This document shows positions 52,680 to 64,000 of a DNA stretch of 64,000 nucleotides, piece by piece. The notes beneath the pieces are model-generated. The model was not told where the DNA came from and ran no database searches. It saw only the letters and a program-made list of their open reading frames with translations. The stretch covers positions 310,001 to 374,000 of the forward strand of contig JALIZF010001889.1 in the NCBI GenBank assembly GCA_029948255.1, given 5' to 3'. Within the stretch, counting starts at the first letter, position 1, and every line of letters starts with the position of its first letter. Made by a program: the position numbers and the translations under genes. The DNA is from Telmatactis stephensoni (taxonomy: Eukaryota > Cnidaria > Anthozoa > Actiniaria > Isophelliidae).

Positions 52680-53780
52680 AAATTACATATTTTTGCGATG
52701 ATTTACTCTTTCCTGGTATTAATTAGACCTTTTGGGATTAAAGTTGTAATATTGTAAAGCGCCATTGAGCTATCGGAAATGGTAATATATAAATATTTAT
52801 TCATTATTTATTATTATTAGCTTTTGAGATCTCCGTCCCTGCCCCTCCCAAACAATGTTATCTAGTCTTTGAGCCCTGGACGTTTCGAACATTGCGTTGG
52901 CAGGGAGGGGGTAAAGAACGGAATTTACAGCGGACTTTTGCATGTACGCGTAAAATGTTTTTGAGTCTCAAGGTCTTCATAAAACAGCTGGGTTCATAAA
53001 ACAAGCTTAATATAAACATTGTATCACTACGTGACGGATTAGAGCGCAAGCGCATACCAGAGTTAATATACCCAACAATGTTGAAAGAGGGTGGCAAACG
53101 ACTTCAGCCGGAGATACACGCTGCAATTTTTTCTCGCGCTGGTAAGCAATTTTAGATTTTGTTGCAGAGAAAAATTGCAGCGTCTGTCATCACTCTGCAA
53201 CATTCAGTACGAGCGTGCAATGTTGCAGAGAAAAGTTCAAACTCTTGAACTTTCTGCAAGAAATTTGTTGAGAGACATCATTGAATAGGGGAGTAATGTG
53301 TAGTGTGATGTCGATATGTGCTGATCAACTCCCAGAGATCCATAACCACTAGGGATGTGGACAGCTTCTCGTTGATTTAGACCCCTAGCAAAATTCAATA
53401 GTAATACACTACGGTCAAAAGGAAACAGTGCCACAGGCGATAAGTAGAACAAAAAGACATTGTTCAGAGTAATCCACATATTCTTTGTTTTTGTCGTTTT
53501 AACAAATCGCGAGCTTCGTTCTAACCGTAGTGGATGACCCAAACTCAATCGGAGAGTGTGAAAGTGATTTCTTGCGCCACAAAATGTAACAATCAATGTA
53601 AATGTAGTATTAACCCAAAAGTAACCATTTCATTTAATCATGTAATTGTGCAAAATCTAAGAACGGAAATTTTTGATGTGCTTATCGAAAGGCCTGCAAA
53701 ATTTAGTTATCCGTGACGTAAAGTTTAAAGGTTTGACATATTACCGCGCGCGCGTAAAGAGAAACGGGAACCCGAAAATG
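52680..53780. other. Intergenic, one possible terminal exon
   Basis: 53,161-53,288 on the plus strand follows TTTGTTGCAG and encodes a coiled-coil-like E-K-L-Q-R-L-S-S-L-C stretch to a stop. It may be a last exon, but the nearby short palindrome (TGCAATTTTTTCTC/GAGAAAAATTGCA) makes this doubtful. Nothing else recognised. Confidence 0.3.
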
Positions 53781-55434
53781 TAAACAAAATGAATAACTCA
53801 GTGACCGCAAATGTATAAATAATCTTTATTTCGCCTCGATTAAAATCAGTGACTATTTTCCTTTAAATGTCATACTCCAACAGCCAATGCTTTAATCTTC
53901 TACGCACTCTATTTCGGGAATGAAGTGTTGCTAAAATGTGTAATAACATTTAGGGGTATTACAAACAAGTTACCGTGAAAAATGCGCACAATTAGACTTA
54001 CAGGCAACAACTGTGGTAAAAGCGTAAACTGACTAATTTTATTACCAGAGCTGTTCTTTCTCAATACGCATGCGAAATAACATTTTGTCAAGCAAAATTA
54101 TACTACTTTTTTCCGTCAAGCAAATTTAAGAAAGAAAGGCTAGTTCTGCCAATTAACGTGAATGAAAATGTACGAAAGTCGTCAATGAATGTAACGCCAT
54201 CGATCACGTGATCACGAGAAAATTGTAGACTAATAACATCAACAAAAAGTGGATTTTGAAAAGAAGGGGAATATGGAGCAAATATATGCCGGATTTTAGT
54301 CAGATCACTCCGTTTTGATCTGTTTTGTCTGCGGAAGTGGAAAATTTCTGCACAAGTCGTGAACTTAAAGCTATCTTGTAGCCTCACATTCTATTTGAAT
54401 AAAGATTTTTGGTTAACTTTTGTTATTTATAACGATTATTCCTTGCATTTTGCATAACCATTACATTACATTTTAATTTGTGCAATTTCACACAATATAA
54501 CATGAAAACATTGATCAAAATATCACGTTCTATACCGTATTCTTTCAGTTTTCCAGTTCTTTTCGGCAGGAATTGTGCTGTAGACGACTGTGGTAAAGAA
54601 TAGAGAGGTTCGTGACTGAGTTCCAATAGAGAACCTGTGTTAACGATAATAATATAAAAACATAAACCATGAAATATATACATATATCCGTTAAATAGCA
54701 TTAATAACTAATAAAAGAAAACTATGAAAAACTAATAGCAATATTTGATTAAGAGATGGCTCCTACTGCTATTTCCATGTCTAGGTCAACGATAATTATA
54801 AGTAATACCATGACCCTGAGGGATTTAGTGCAGTGATTAAATGTCCCCGAAGCCGAGGGAGGTTTAGTGGAAGTCCCGAGGCCATAGGCCGAGGGACTTT
54901 TACTAAACCTCCCGAGGCTGAGGGGACATTTAATCACTAATATCCCGAAGAAGTCATGGTATTACTTTGTAATACCATGATCACCGAGGAAACAAACGAA
55001 ATATACTTCGCTGTTTGTTCATCCAAAACTTGAAAATATTATACAATTCTTTTACCAATTGTGCGTAACCCTGTTCTCTGGGGACTTTCGAAAATAGATT
55101 TCTTTGTTATATACTTACAATGAACAAGTATTTATAGGTTGTTAATCAATTCGAAAGCTAAATTGTTTTTCATAATTCGTTATGCTCATGCGCAAAATAG
55201 AATGCATAGATCCCACACGCGTAAGAGTGTTCAGTGGTAAGAGGTATCGGTGCGTTAGAAAGTTACAGAATTTCGGGACAGCGTGCAAAGTTGTCCCGAT
55301 CGTCCCGATGATTGCGTCATTAATTATGGATGAGGGACGATTAGTTCTAATCATCCCTCATTCATAATTAATGAGGGAATATGGGAACTAATTTTCCCTC
55401 TTTCTATTCATGAGGGAGGGATGTTAGCGATTAA

Positions 55435-58309
55435 GGTGGCTCGACCCAATTTTCAAGTAGAGCTACCAGTCGTCTTTGAGTGAAAACTATTTGTTCATAA
55501 GCAGTCTGATAGTAAATTAAGTATTGCACCCTTACCAGACAAAGATCAAAGTTTATGATGACGTATGTTATATGGAGATCGGCGCTATTATGGCGACGCC
55601 TTAAAAGAATTCCCCTTTTTACATATTCTCGATTTTAATGAGTTCTAGGCTTATTCTTGAAAAATGCTCTTGTGATTTTGTAGTTAACATCATTGCCTTT
55701 AGCTCTAGTGAATTAAATCAAATTCTGAGAGAGCGTTTTCGAAATATCATCGATGAGAGATTTTAACTGCAAAAATCGAGCGTAAACAAAACAACTTTTT
55801 AAATCTCCTACAATTAAAAATAAAGTAGCACATCCAAGTTAATTTTTCATCTCAAATTGTTGTAAAGATATCAAATTTGGCTACTGAAAGAGACGAGAGA
55901 AATCACATTAATTGATATTGAGAAAAGTGAGCCGAACTCATGTATATGGACATGCTGAATTTGCTTCTGTTGCCCAAGTTTCGCTCTATTGTTACATAAA
56001 CTGCAATACTTAAAGATCCCTTCGATAAATATTGTTTAAAAATTAGTATGGTTTAGTTTAGGTAATAGTTGATATGATATAGCGTTTTCAAATTCATTGA
56101 ATCATTTTACGGCTGTAAAATATTAGCCTCAAATCAGTATATTTTTCAGCCGGATACAGTGGTCGACAACTCATTGATGCATGATGTAGCTCCTTTGTTT
56201 TAGTTTGTCATGTTTTCGTGCATTCTAGCACCTGATGCAAATTGCGGAACGTTTCAATACCTTCCGATCACTCTTCCGAGATATGGTAATCGCTAGAAAG
56301 AAACTTTGTAACTGTACATTTCTTTGCAGCATGTCAGCACATCGTTCTATTTTTACTTTGTCTCCCCATGATTCTGCTTTTGACGAGTTTCCATCTGCAG
56401 TTGTGTGACAAAAAGTTTCTTTCCTTTTTGGCATTCTTATGTATATTTAGTTTTCAGTAGAATTACCATATTTCGGAAGAGTGCTCGGAAGGTAATGAAG
56501 CGTTCCGTAATTTGCATCAAGTGTTGGAATGCATGAAAACACGACAAACTAAAACAAAGGAGCTACATCATGCATCAATGAGTTGTCGACCACTGTATCC
56601 GGCTGAAAAATATACTGATTTGAGGCTAATATTTTACAGCCGTAAAATGATTCAATGAATTTGGAAACGCTATATATATATCATATCAACTGTTACCTAA
56701 ACTAAACCATACTAATTTTTAAACAATATTTATCGAAGGGATCTTTAAGTATTGCAGTTTATGTAACAATAGAGCGAAATTTGGGCAACAGAAGTAAATT
56801 CAGCATGTCCATATACATGAGTTCGGCTCACTTTTTACTCGTGCCCAGGCCTTTAGGCCGGGAACGAGTTATAAATTGCAAATGTTTTTTTTTTTTTTTT
56901 TTTTTTTTCCTCTTTTCGTCTCGAGAATGCAGCATTCTTGCGCAATCGGTGACGTGTGCACTCCTGATTGGTTAAGAACGTAAGAAACAATTCCCTTCAT
57001 TCATCACCTCCGTAGTGAACGCCAGCGAGGAACTTTAGGAATGCAAGATGGCCGACTACAAAGAAAATAGCTTTCAGAGACAGGCTTTTCCTGCAGTAGC
57101 ACAATGTAATTTGGAGCTTTTAACTCCAGGTATACCTTTATACTTATAAGAGCTTCAGGATGGGCTGTTAGTTTGAGCTTCATCTCCAATACTTTGACCA
57201 AATATCGAACTCTAAATGGAGTACTTGAAAGAGAACCCTCGCGATAAACATGGATAAACTGAGTATTTCCTATGAGCTGTGAATCTACGAATTTCTCATC
57301 CTACATGTTGCTAAACGAACATACGTAGAAGCAAGTCAATTGTATTCCTCATTCAAGCATTCAAGAGATCTTGAGAGGTTTTTGTACTGAATTTTAATAC
57401 GGAATTCTAAAGCAGACCATTGCATGGAACGGATAGGTTCCATTGACCTTGTTGGTCACGTAACGTCTTTTATTATTTAAAACATCCGAAACATGAACGA
57501 AAAAATTCACGATTTGTTATTGTGTTAAAAAACGCCGTTGTAGAAGTCTTTACAGCAAACAATTGAGACACATAGTGAAATAAAAAGTTGAATAAACTGG
57601 TATATTCGCTGGTAATATTTTGCATGTCGACTAATAGCTGCTGACAGACAAATTGACTAATCAGATATTCTTTAAAAAGGTCAAAAAATGTCTTTATTTT
57701 GTTACGGTTAAGTGAAGAATGCGTGAAACGGCTCGGGGAAGAGTACGAGCGGGGCTGGTGATTGAAGCCTCTCTAAAATGGGGGCTTCCGGGGCACGAGT
57801 GAACGCACGTGTGCGTCTAGTCTCAATATCAATTAATGTGATTTCTCTCGTCTCTTTCAGTAGCCAAATTTGATATCTTTACAACAATTTGAGATGAAAA
57901 ATTAACTTGGATGTGCTACTTTATTTTTAATTGTAGGAGATTTAAAAAGTTGTTTTGTTTACGCTCGATTTTTGCAGTTAAAATCTCTCATCGATGATAT
58001 TTCGAAAACGCTCTCTCAGAATTTGATTTAATTCACTAGAGCTAAAGGCAATGATGTTAACTACAAGATCACAAGAGTATTTTTCAAGAATAAGCCTAGA
58101 ACTCATTAAAATCGAGAATATGTAAAAAGGGGAATTCTTTTAAGGCGTCGCCATAATAGCGCCGATCTCCATATAACATACGTCATCATAAACTTTGATC
58201 TTTGTCTGGTAAGGGTGCAATACTTAATTTACTATCAGACTGCTTATGAACAAATAGTTTTCACTCAAAGACGACTGGTAGCTCTACTTGAAAATTGGGT
58301 CGAGCCACC
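55435..58309. mobile_element. TTAA foldback element with 0.85-kb arms
   Basis: The ends GGTGGCTCGACCCAATTTTC and complement are flanked by TTAA (55,431-55,434 and 58,310-58,313). The left arm is 55,435-56,287. The right arm is 56,466-58,309 once the nested element at 56,836-57,821 is removed. Unit 2 of the tandem duplication keeps the empty TTAA at 60,103-60,106. No transposase. Confidence 0.9.
56836..57821. mobile_element. ACTCGTGCCCAGG...CTAGT element, boundaries fixed by the interrupted arm
   Basis: It starts TACTCGTGCCCAGGC and ends GTGCGTCTAGT. Removing it restores the right arm of the foldback exactly, so its ends are known to a base or two and any target duplication is at most very short. 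Contains a long T-run (56,887-56,908). Confidence 0.85.
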
Positions 58310-58452
58310 TTAAGGAGGCTTCCTACAATTTTTCTTGTGCTCGACCGGTCAACTTGAAACGGCTGTAGTTCTTACATGAAAGCACCCACAGTTATGACCT
58401 TTCGTCCACTTACTACATAAAGACTGGAATTTTTATTGGTGTGTATTTTGTT

Positions 58453-60245
58453 TAAACAAAATGAATAACTCAGTGGCCGCAAATGTATAAATAATCTTTA
58501 TTTCGCCTCGATTAAAATCAGTGACTATTTTCCTTTAAATGTCATACTCCAACAGCCAATGCTTTAGTCTTCTACGCACTCTATTTCGGGAATGAAGTGT
58601 TGCTAAAATGTGTAATAACATTTAGGGGTATTACAAACAAGTTACCGTGAAAAATGCGCGCAATTAGACTTACAGGCAACAACTGTGGTAAAAGCGTAAA
58701 CTGACTAATTTTATTACCAGAGCTGTTCTTTCTCAATACGCATGCGAAATAACATTTTGTCAAGCAAAATTATACTACTTTTTTCCGTCAAGCAAATTTA
58801 AGAAAGAAAGGCTAGTTCTGCCAATTAACGTGAATGAAAATGTACGAAAGTCGTCAATGAATGTAACGCCATCGATCACGTGATCACGAGAAAATTGTAG
58901 ACTAATAACATCAACAAAAAGTGGATTTTGAAAAGAAGGGGAATATGGAGCAAATATATGCCGGATTTTAGTCAGATCACTCCGTTTTGATCTGTTTTGT
59001 CTGCGGAAGTGGAAAATTTCTGCACAAGTCGTGAACTTAAAGCTATCTTGTAGCCTCACATTCTATTTGAATAAAGATTTTTGGTTAACTTTTGTTATTT
59101 ATAACGATTATTCCTTGCATTTTGCATAACCATTACATTACATTTTAATTTGTGCAATTTCACACAATATAACATGAAAACATTGATCAAAATATCACGT
59201 TCTATACCGTATTCTTTCAGTTTTCCAGTTCTTTTCGGCAGGAATTGTGCTGTAGACGACTGTGGTAAAGAATAGAGAGGTTCGTGACTGAGTTCCAATA
59301 GAGAACCTGTGTTAACGATAATAATATAAAAACATAAACCATGAAATATATACATATATCCGTTAAATAGCATTAATAACTAATAAAAGAAAACTATGAA
59401 AAACTAATAGCAATATTTGATTAAGAGATGGCTCCTACTGCTATTTCCATGTCTAGGTCAACGATAATTATAAGTAATACCATGACCCTGAGGGATTTAG
59501 TGCAGTGATTAAATGTCCCCGAAGCCGAGGGAGGTTTAGTGGAAGTCCCGAGGCCATAGGCCGAGGGACTTTTACTAAACCTCCCGAGGCTGAGGGGACA
59601 TTTAATCACTAATATCCCGAAGAAGTCATGGTATTACTTTGTAATACCATGATCACCGAGGAAACAAACGAAATATACTTCGCTGTTTGTTCATCCAAAA
59701 CTTGAAAATATTATACAATTCTTTTACCAATTGTGCGTAACCCTGTTCTCTGGGGACTTTCGAAAATAGATTTCTTTGTTATATACTTACAATGAACAAG
59801 TATTTATAGGTTGTTAATCAATTCGAAAGCTAAATTGTTTTTCATAATTCGTTATGCTCATGCGCAAAATAGAATGCATAGATCCCACACGCGTAAGAGT
59901 GTTCAGTGGTAAGAGGTATCGGTGCGTTAGAAAGTTACAGAATTTCGGGACAGCGTGCAAAGTTGTCCCGATCGTCCCGATGATTGCGTCATTAATTATG
60001 GATGAGGGACGATTAGTTCTAATCATCCCTCATTCATAATTAATGAGGGACTATTGGAACTAATTTTCCCTCTTTCTATTCATGAGGGAGGGATGTTAGC
60101 GATTAAGGAGGCTTCCTACAATTTTTCTTGTGCTCGACCGGTCAACTTGAAACGGCTGTAGTTCTTACATGAAAGCACCCACAGTTATGACCTTTCGTCC
60201 ACTTACTACATAAAGACTGAAATTTTTATTGGTGTGTATTTTGTT
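58453..60245. repeat. Tandem duplication, unit 2 (uninterrupted)
   Basis: Aligns with unit 1 at a constant offset of 4,672 up to the TTAA site, then with the continuation at 58,310-58,452. Confidence 0.9.
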
Positions 60246-61337
60246 TACATCAGGGTTACCATAGCGACGAAACGATGACGTCACCGTTTTAGATTCCAAG
60301 CAATTTTACGCGTTTTTCGACCTAAACTTTTAAAATGACACACAAGACGTTAATATTTAGGACTTTGCCTAGCAGCATACGAATTTTGGAGAAATTCGTA
60401 TAGACAGATTTTGAATTATTCGAGGCGCAATTTTTTCACCCCAAAAATCACATTTTCTAGTCTTCGATTCCATAATTTTAAAAGCAAAGCAGCATGACAA
60501 CTCTTCGACTGTCCAAATGTTGTTCAAATATCAGACTACTTCTCTACGAAGTTGCACGTGAGAAAGTGCTTTGGATCTCCGTCAGCATACGTCCATTTAG
60601 ACATGAAATTGGGCGAAATTTTACCAAATTTTATCCACAAAGCGTTTAGTGCTCCTAAAGAAAAATTTCTCGGTCAGCTGTTTTTTCCCTTTGGTGAGTA
60701 GAACTTTAGTACATTTGCAATAAACTGTCCAAGCGCCGATTCAATTGAAGCTTTCTAAGGTACTGAAATAAAATTTCAAAGTAGAGTATATTCGGTGTAA
60801 CTTAGCGCAGCAAGATTCTAGGTTCAAGTTGTTGTTTTCATTCTCACATTCCTGCATGCAGGCATGCTTCAGTATGCTAATTCGAGGCAATGTTCACCAT
60901 GGCGTGACGAAATCACACTAGTTATGCAATGTAGCTAGAATGATATATTCGGCAGCTGTATTACAGTTATAAATTCGCAAAAAGTTATTAAAATGAAAAG
61001 CAAAATAGAATCAGAAGCTATTTTGAACATTGAAAATTGGTGTGGGGTTCCTGTGGTCAGTCTTAAAGTTGAAGGACACACAAGTTGCAAGTTGTCTCGT
61101 GTAACACAACCTTTTAAGGTTAAAAGTGTATACTTAAAAGTGTAGCGAAAATGCGTCATTCGTAAAGTGTTACATCATTATGTAACATTTTTGCTAATTC
61201 GCGAGATTATATACAACGTCCAAAATAGGGATATCAATTGACATCCCGCGAAAACTTCATGTAATAAGTTTGATATTTCTTTTTCTTCTTAGCAGAAAAT
61301 GAAAACAAATGTCTTCTAAGAAAATATGTCTTCTTAC
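60246..61337. other. Intergenic, nothing recognised
   Basis: No supported exon, no clear palindromes. Confidence 0.4.
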
Positions 61338-61370
61338 CAGATTTCATTTCAGATGTTTTGATCATGTTCC
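61338..61370 (-). CDS. Candidate 33-nt phase-1 microexon
   Basis: Bounded on the minus strand by TTTTTTTAATTACAG and GTAAGA, phase 1 at both ends, reading N-M-I-K-T-S-E-M-K-S. Similar to the candidate at 9,863. It lies 3' of the stop of paralogue B, so it must belong to another transcript or be a relic of a further gene copy. Confidence 0.35.
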
Positions 61371-61625
61371 CTGTAATTAAAAAAAAATACATTGCATGAC
61401 AAATTTGTTAATATGGTACACAGTAGCCTATTAATTAAAAATCAATGCGAAATAAATGCAACGAGATTATGCTGGAATCAACTCGTATGTGAATGCCAAA
61501 GCAATATAATTGTCTGCTAAAACACCATATACCATGCACAAAATAGGAATAGTTAACCAAGAGAAATACCAAGGAAGCGCATTCCTAACGCGCGTCATAT
61601 GGAGCACCATGTATGATTTAACAAA

Positions 61626-61803
61626 TAGATTCCATTTTTCCGTGCGTCTGTACTCTAATCGATGCACAGATGACGTCAAAATGTGGTGAGAACAAAAACG
61701 TACGCCACAAGACGAAGTCGAGTGGCGTGACTGTTGTTCTCACCACATTTTGACGTCTTCTGTGCATCGATTAGAGTACAGACGCACGGAAAAATGGAAT
61801 CTA
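61626..61803. mobile_element. Short palindromic element
   Basis: GATTCCATTTTTCCGTGCGT mirrored as ACGCACGGAAAAATGGAATC, and ACTCTAATCGATGCACAGA mirrored inside. Near-perfect arms of about 70 bp. Confidence 0.75.
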
Positions 61804-61966
61804 TCTGTTTTATATAATATTTATCGAAACATTCCAACCAATCAGAGCGCGCGTAAGATTCGATGACGCAATCTATGTGTGTGTACTCTAATCACACATG
61901 GTTGTTCGACCAATCAGAGCGCGCGTCATATGCCAATTATTATATAAAGTGATATATAAAACTATT

Positions 61967-62070
61967 TCATTTCTCACCCAGTGTGGTCTTCATTCCTTTC
62001 AGCTTCTGTTCATGTCCTTGTAATTGATGAACCACATCATCCAAAGTTTGGGATCCCGCTGAATGGATTG
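61967..62070 (-). CDS. Helical-repeat paralogue B, last exon
   Basis: The acceptor TTTTCCATCAATAG is the same as in gene A. Phase-1 entry, about 34 residues beginning A-I-H-S-A-G-S-Q-T-L-D-D and ending G-E-K before TGA. It has a small in-frame deletion relative to gene A in the lysine-rich helix. Confidence 0.75.
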
Positions 62071-62320
62071 CTATTGATGGAAAATAAATGGTTATAGTTA
62101 ACATTCCGCACTGTATGGTAAATAATCGATAAGAGTTGATAACTGGTCAGTAGGGACTACAAGTGGTTGGTACGTGGTCGGTAAGTAGATAAAGGAAACA
62201 TAAAGCAAAATGACTAGTTCAAGCAGTCATTAGCTAATTTGAGTCATTATTGATCAGTTGTTATAAAGCGTTGAAAAAATTTATTCAAATGCGTCAGTAT
62301 AATTAAGAAAAGTGTCATAC

Positions 62321-64000
62321 CTTTCAAGCTACGAAGAACATCATCAAATTCAGAAATGTTGTTTTCGATTTGAACTTTAAGCTCTTTTAGATCCACTAAT
62401 AACTTTGGCTGAATTCTTTCTATGAAATCCTTTACATGATGGCTAACCGAGTATCTAGGCATATTCTCCATCATTGATATCAACTGGATCAATACATCAT
62501 TAGAAACCGGCAGGCTGGATGGTAACTTGTTCAGGATGATATCCATGGAACGTCGAAACTGAAACTGTTCAGGCATCTTCACAATCAGACTGTTGACAAC
62601 AGACAACAACATTGTTACCACCACTTCTGACGACATTGCTTTCTCTGGTATCGCTTTACAAATGTCACCAATCATCGTCATTATTTCGTTACCGCTACAT
62701 GCACTTTGAGAGACAGTTCGTTCAAAAGCAGGCAGTAATTTTTCCAGCTGAGATTGCACTTGTGGGATAATATCAGACGATACTGGAATGGTGCTTGACA
62801 TTGCTAGAACAGCATTCACTACATCTCCCAGAAATTTACGATCATGCGGAGGAGATTCAGATAATTTTTGAACTAGTATGTCCATTGACAACTCCAAACA
62901 AGATAAAATTTTCATCTTCAAGTCTTCTTGGAAATCAGACCAACTGACGTTTCCCAAAATCTTTGCACTTATTTCAATTATGTCATGAATTACTGGTACT
63001 TCAGGATTTTTAGACAACTGTTGGATCAGTAAATTTATTTTGTTGTGTAAACTAGTTGCAAGTCCCTTTTTAATATCTTCACCACAATCCAACTCGCTCA
63101 AGAGTTTCCTGTGTTCTCGTATCACTTGTAACAGCACATGATCATTTACAAGAGGATTCTGTGTTAACGTTTGGAACACCACAGTCATTCTGTCCTCCAT
63201 GTTGGACGCAAGCCTCTCTGCAATATCTTCACTAAGACTATGCCAATTCAATTTAATTAATTCAATGATTTGCAGCACATCAAGGTTGATTTCAGAATTT
63301 TTCTTCGCCAATTCCCACTGTTGGAACAAAGTCTTCGCCCTTTCTATGCCGGATTCGAGTGTTACCTGAACATCTCTATGAAGCACAGACAGATCCAACT
63401 TACTCAAGATGTTTATGTTTTCTTGTATCACTTGGAATAACTCATTAGAGCTGACTTGATCATGATGAGCTTTCACCCAATGCCGGATCACTAAACTCAT
63501 TCTGCTCTCTATATTCAATGCAAGTTTTGTCTGAGCATCTTTATCAAGGACATCCCAAAATTTGTTGAAACTGCTCAACACCTGCACATGTTGTTCCATC
63601 ACTTGTAAAAAGACATCAGAGCTAACTCCAGGACGTATTATCAAATGTTGGGTTATTAAAAACATATTGTTCTCTATAAAAGATACAACTTTTCCTCTAT
63701 CATCTTTATCAAGGAAACGTTTCACGGCATCCAGCAAATTGACATATTGCTGCATCACTGGTACCAATGCACCAGGGTTGACTAGTTCAGGAGATTCCAA
63801 CAATTTTTGGGTTAATAAAGTCATTCTTTTCTCTACGTTAGATGCAAGTTGTACTCTGACGTCATTATCCTTGGAGTACTTTGCCAAATTGTTTAACACC
63901 TCTACATGTTGTTTCATAACTTCCAATATTATAGGACCTTTCTGTTCTTTGCTGATCAACGACAAAATTTTCACAAATAATACCGAAGATTCAGGCAGCT
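62321..64000 (-). CDS. Helical-repeat paralogue B, large exon (continues beyond the window)
   Basis: Open from the right window edge to a phase-1 donor (AAAG|GTATGA). About 560 residues of the same helical repeat type as gene A exon 4, with repeated L-A-S-N-x-E-x-R-M-T and V-M-x-Q-H-V-x-L-L motifs, and a C-terminal half (from S-W-S-D-F-Q-E-D-L-K onward) highly similar to A. The upstream coiled coil, TRADD-N-like and DED-like exons, if present, lie outside the window. It is intact within view, so B is probably a functional tandem paralogue. Confidence 0.8.

Larger units (their letters stand above)
53781..58452. repeat. Tandem duplication, unit 1 (interrupted)
   Basis: The same 1,793-bp sequence as 58,453-60,245 (only scattered substitutions seen), but split at TTAA by the element at 55,435-58,309. 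Non-coding: mirror-image frames occur in both units. It contains hairpins around CCCGAGGC (54,800-54,990) and a TAATTATGGATGAGGGA/TCCCTCATTCATAATTA hairpin (55,318-55,377). Confidence 0.9.

Noticed and set aside
53909..60039. Identical sets of small proteins in two places (60-94 codons)
   Set aside because: They lie in the two units of a recent tandem duplication, so identity reflects recency and not conservation. No splice or domain support.
1..64000. CRISPR arrays, bacterial operons, rRNA genes
   Set aside because: No regular repeat-spacer arrays, no Shine-Dalgarno-spaced gene clusters and no rRNA-like sequence. Introns and polyadenylation-type signals indicate a eukaryote.

Overview
This is a eukaryotic window with the gene density, intron structure and repeat load of a cnidarian genome. 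It is most like an anthozoan (stony coral or sea anemone). That placement rests on recognised repeat styles, retroelement types and a death-fold gene, not on any search. The sequence is AT-rich. No bacterial operons, rRNA or CRISPR arrays are visible. Most of the 64 kb is nested mobile DNA, and only a minority is host coding sequence.

Host genes. (1) A five-exon minus-strand gene runs from 35,945 down to 22,087. Every internal junction is phase 1, and the predicted protein is about 948 aa. It has a death-effector-like first exon, an 18-nt microexon, an exon with a hydrophobic stretch and a possible TRADD-N-like domain, a large coiled-coil/helical-repeat exon and a short C-terminal exon. (2) A paralogue with the same last two exons enters from the right edge (>64,000 to 61,967). 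Together they look like a local family of innate-immunity or apoptosis-type scaffold proteins. (3) A two-exon plus-strand gene at 14,570-15,011 encodes a 121-aa protein with an N-terminal signal peptide. (4) Some orphan exons and gene fragments are supported only by splice signals and reading frame.

Mobile DNA. The most unusual object is a 5,935-bp element at 39,670-45,604. It has about 1.2-kb near-identical terminal inverted repeats, AG...CT termini and a perfect 6-bp target duplication (CAGAAG), which is the Polinton/Maverick insertion signature. It carries only three genes: an A32/FtsK-HerA-like packaging ATPase, a small helical protein resembling the core-like proteins of adintovirus/Polinton elements, and an acidic Cys-rich protein. 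No polymerase, integrase, protease or capsid gene is present, so it looks like a compact non-autonomous element or satellite. It sits inside an older TTAA-type foldback element, and a second copy of that foldback at 28.8-30.0 kb preserves the unoccupied target.

The rest, left to right: a 9-bp-TSD element (0.6 kb); a TTAA foldback with nested repeats (2.8-6.9 kb); a decayed C76-like peptidase gene (7.4-8.2 kb); an AATCGAAC-rich element (10 kb); TTA-TSD elements (11.2-12.2, 45.9 and 46.7 kb); an 8-bp-TSD element carrying a helicase-like 5' exon (12.6-13.1 kb); two broken non-LTR retrotransposons (16.9-20.8 and 26.5-28.8 kb), both interrupted by later insertions; a 3.8-kb TTAA foldback with 1.2-kb arms (31.0-34.8 kb); tRNA-derived SINE-like units (36.7 and 38.7 kb); many short palindromic elements; a roughly 133-bp tandem array (49.9-50.4 kb); and a fresh 1.79-kb tandem duplication (53.8-60.2 kb) whose first copy was later split by a TTAA foldback. 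All coordinates come from reading the sequence. Domain names come from recollection of family patterns and were not searched.
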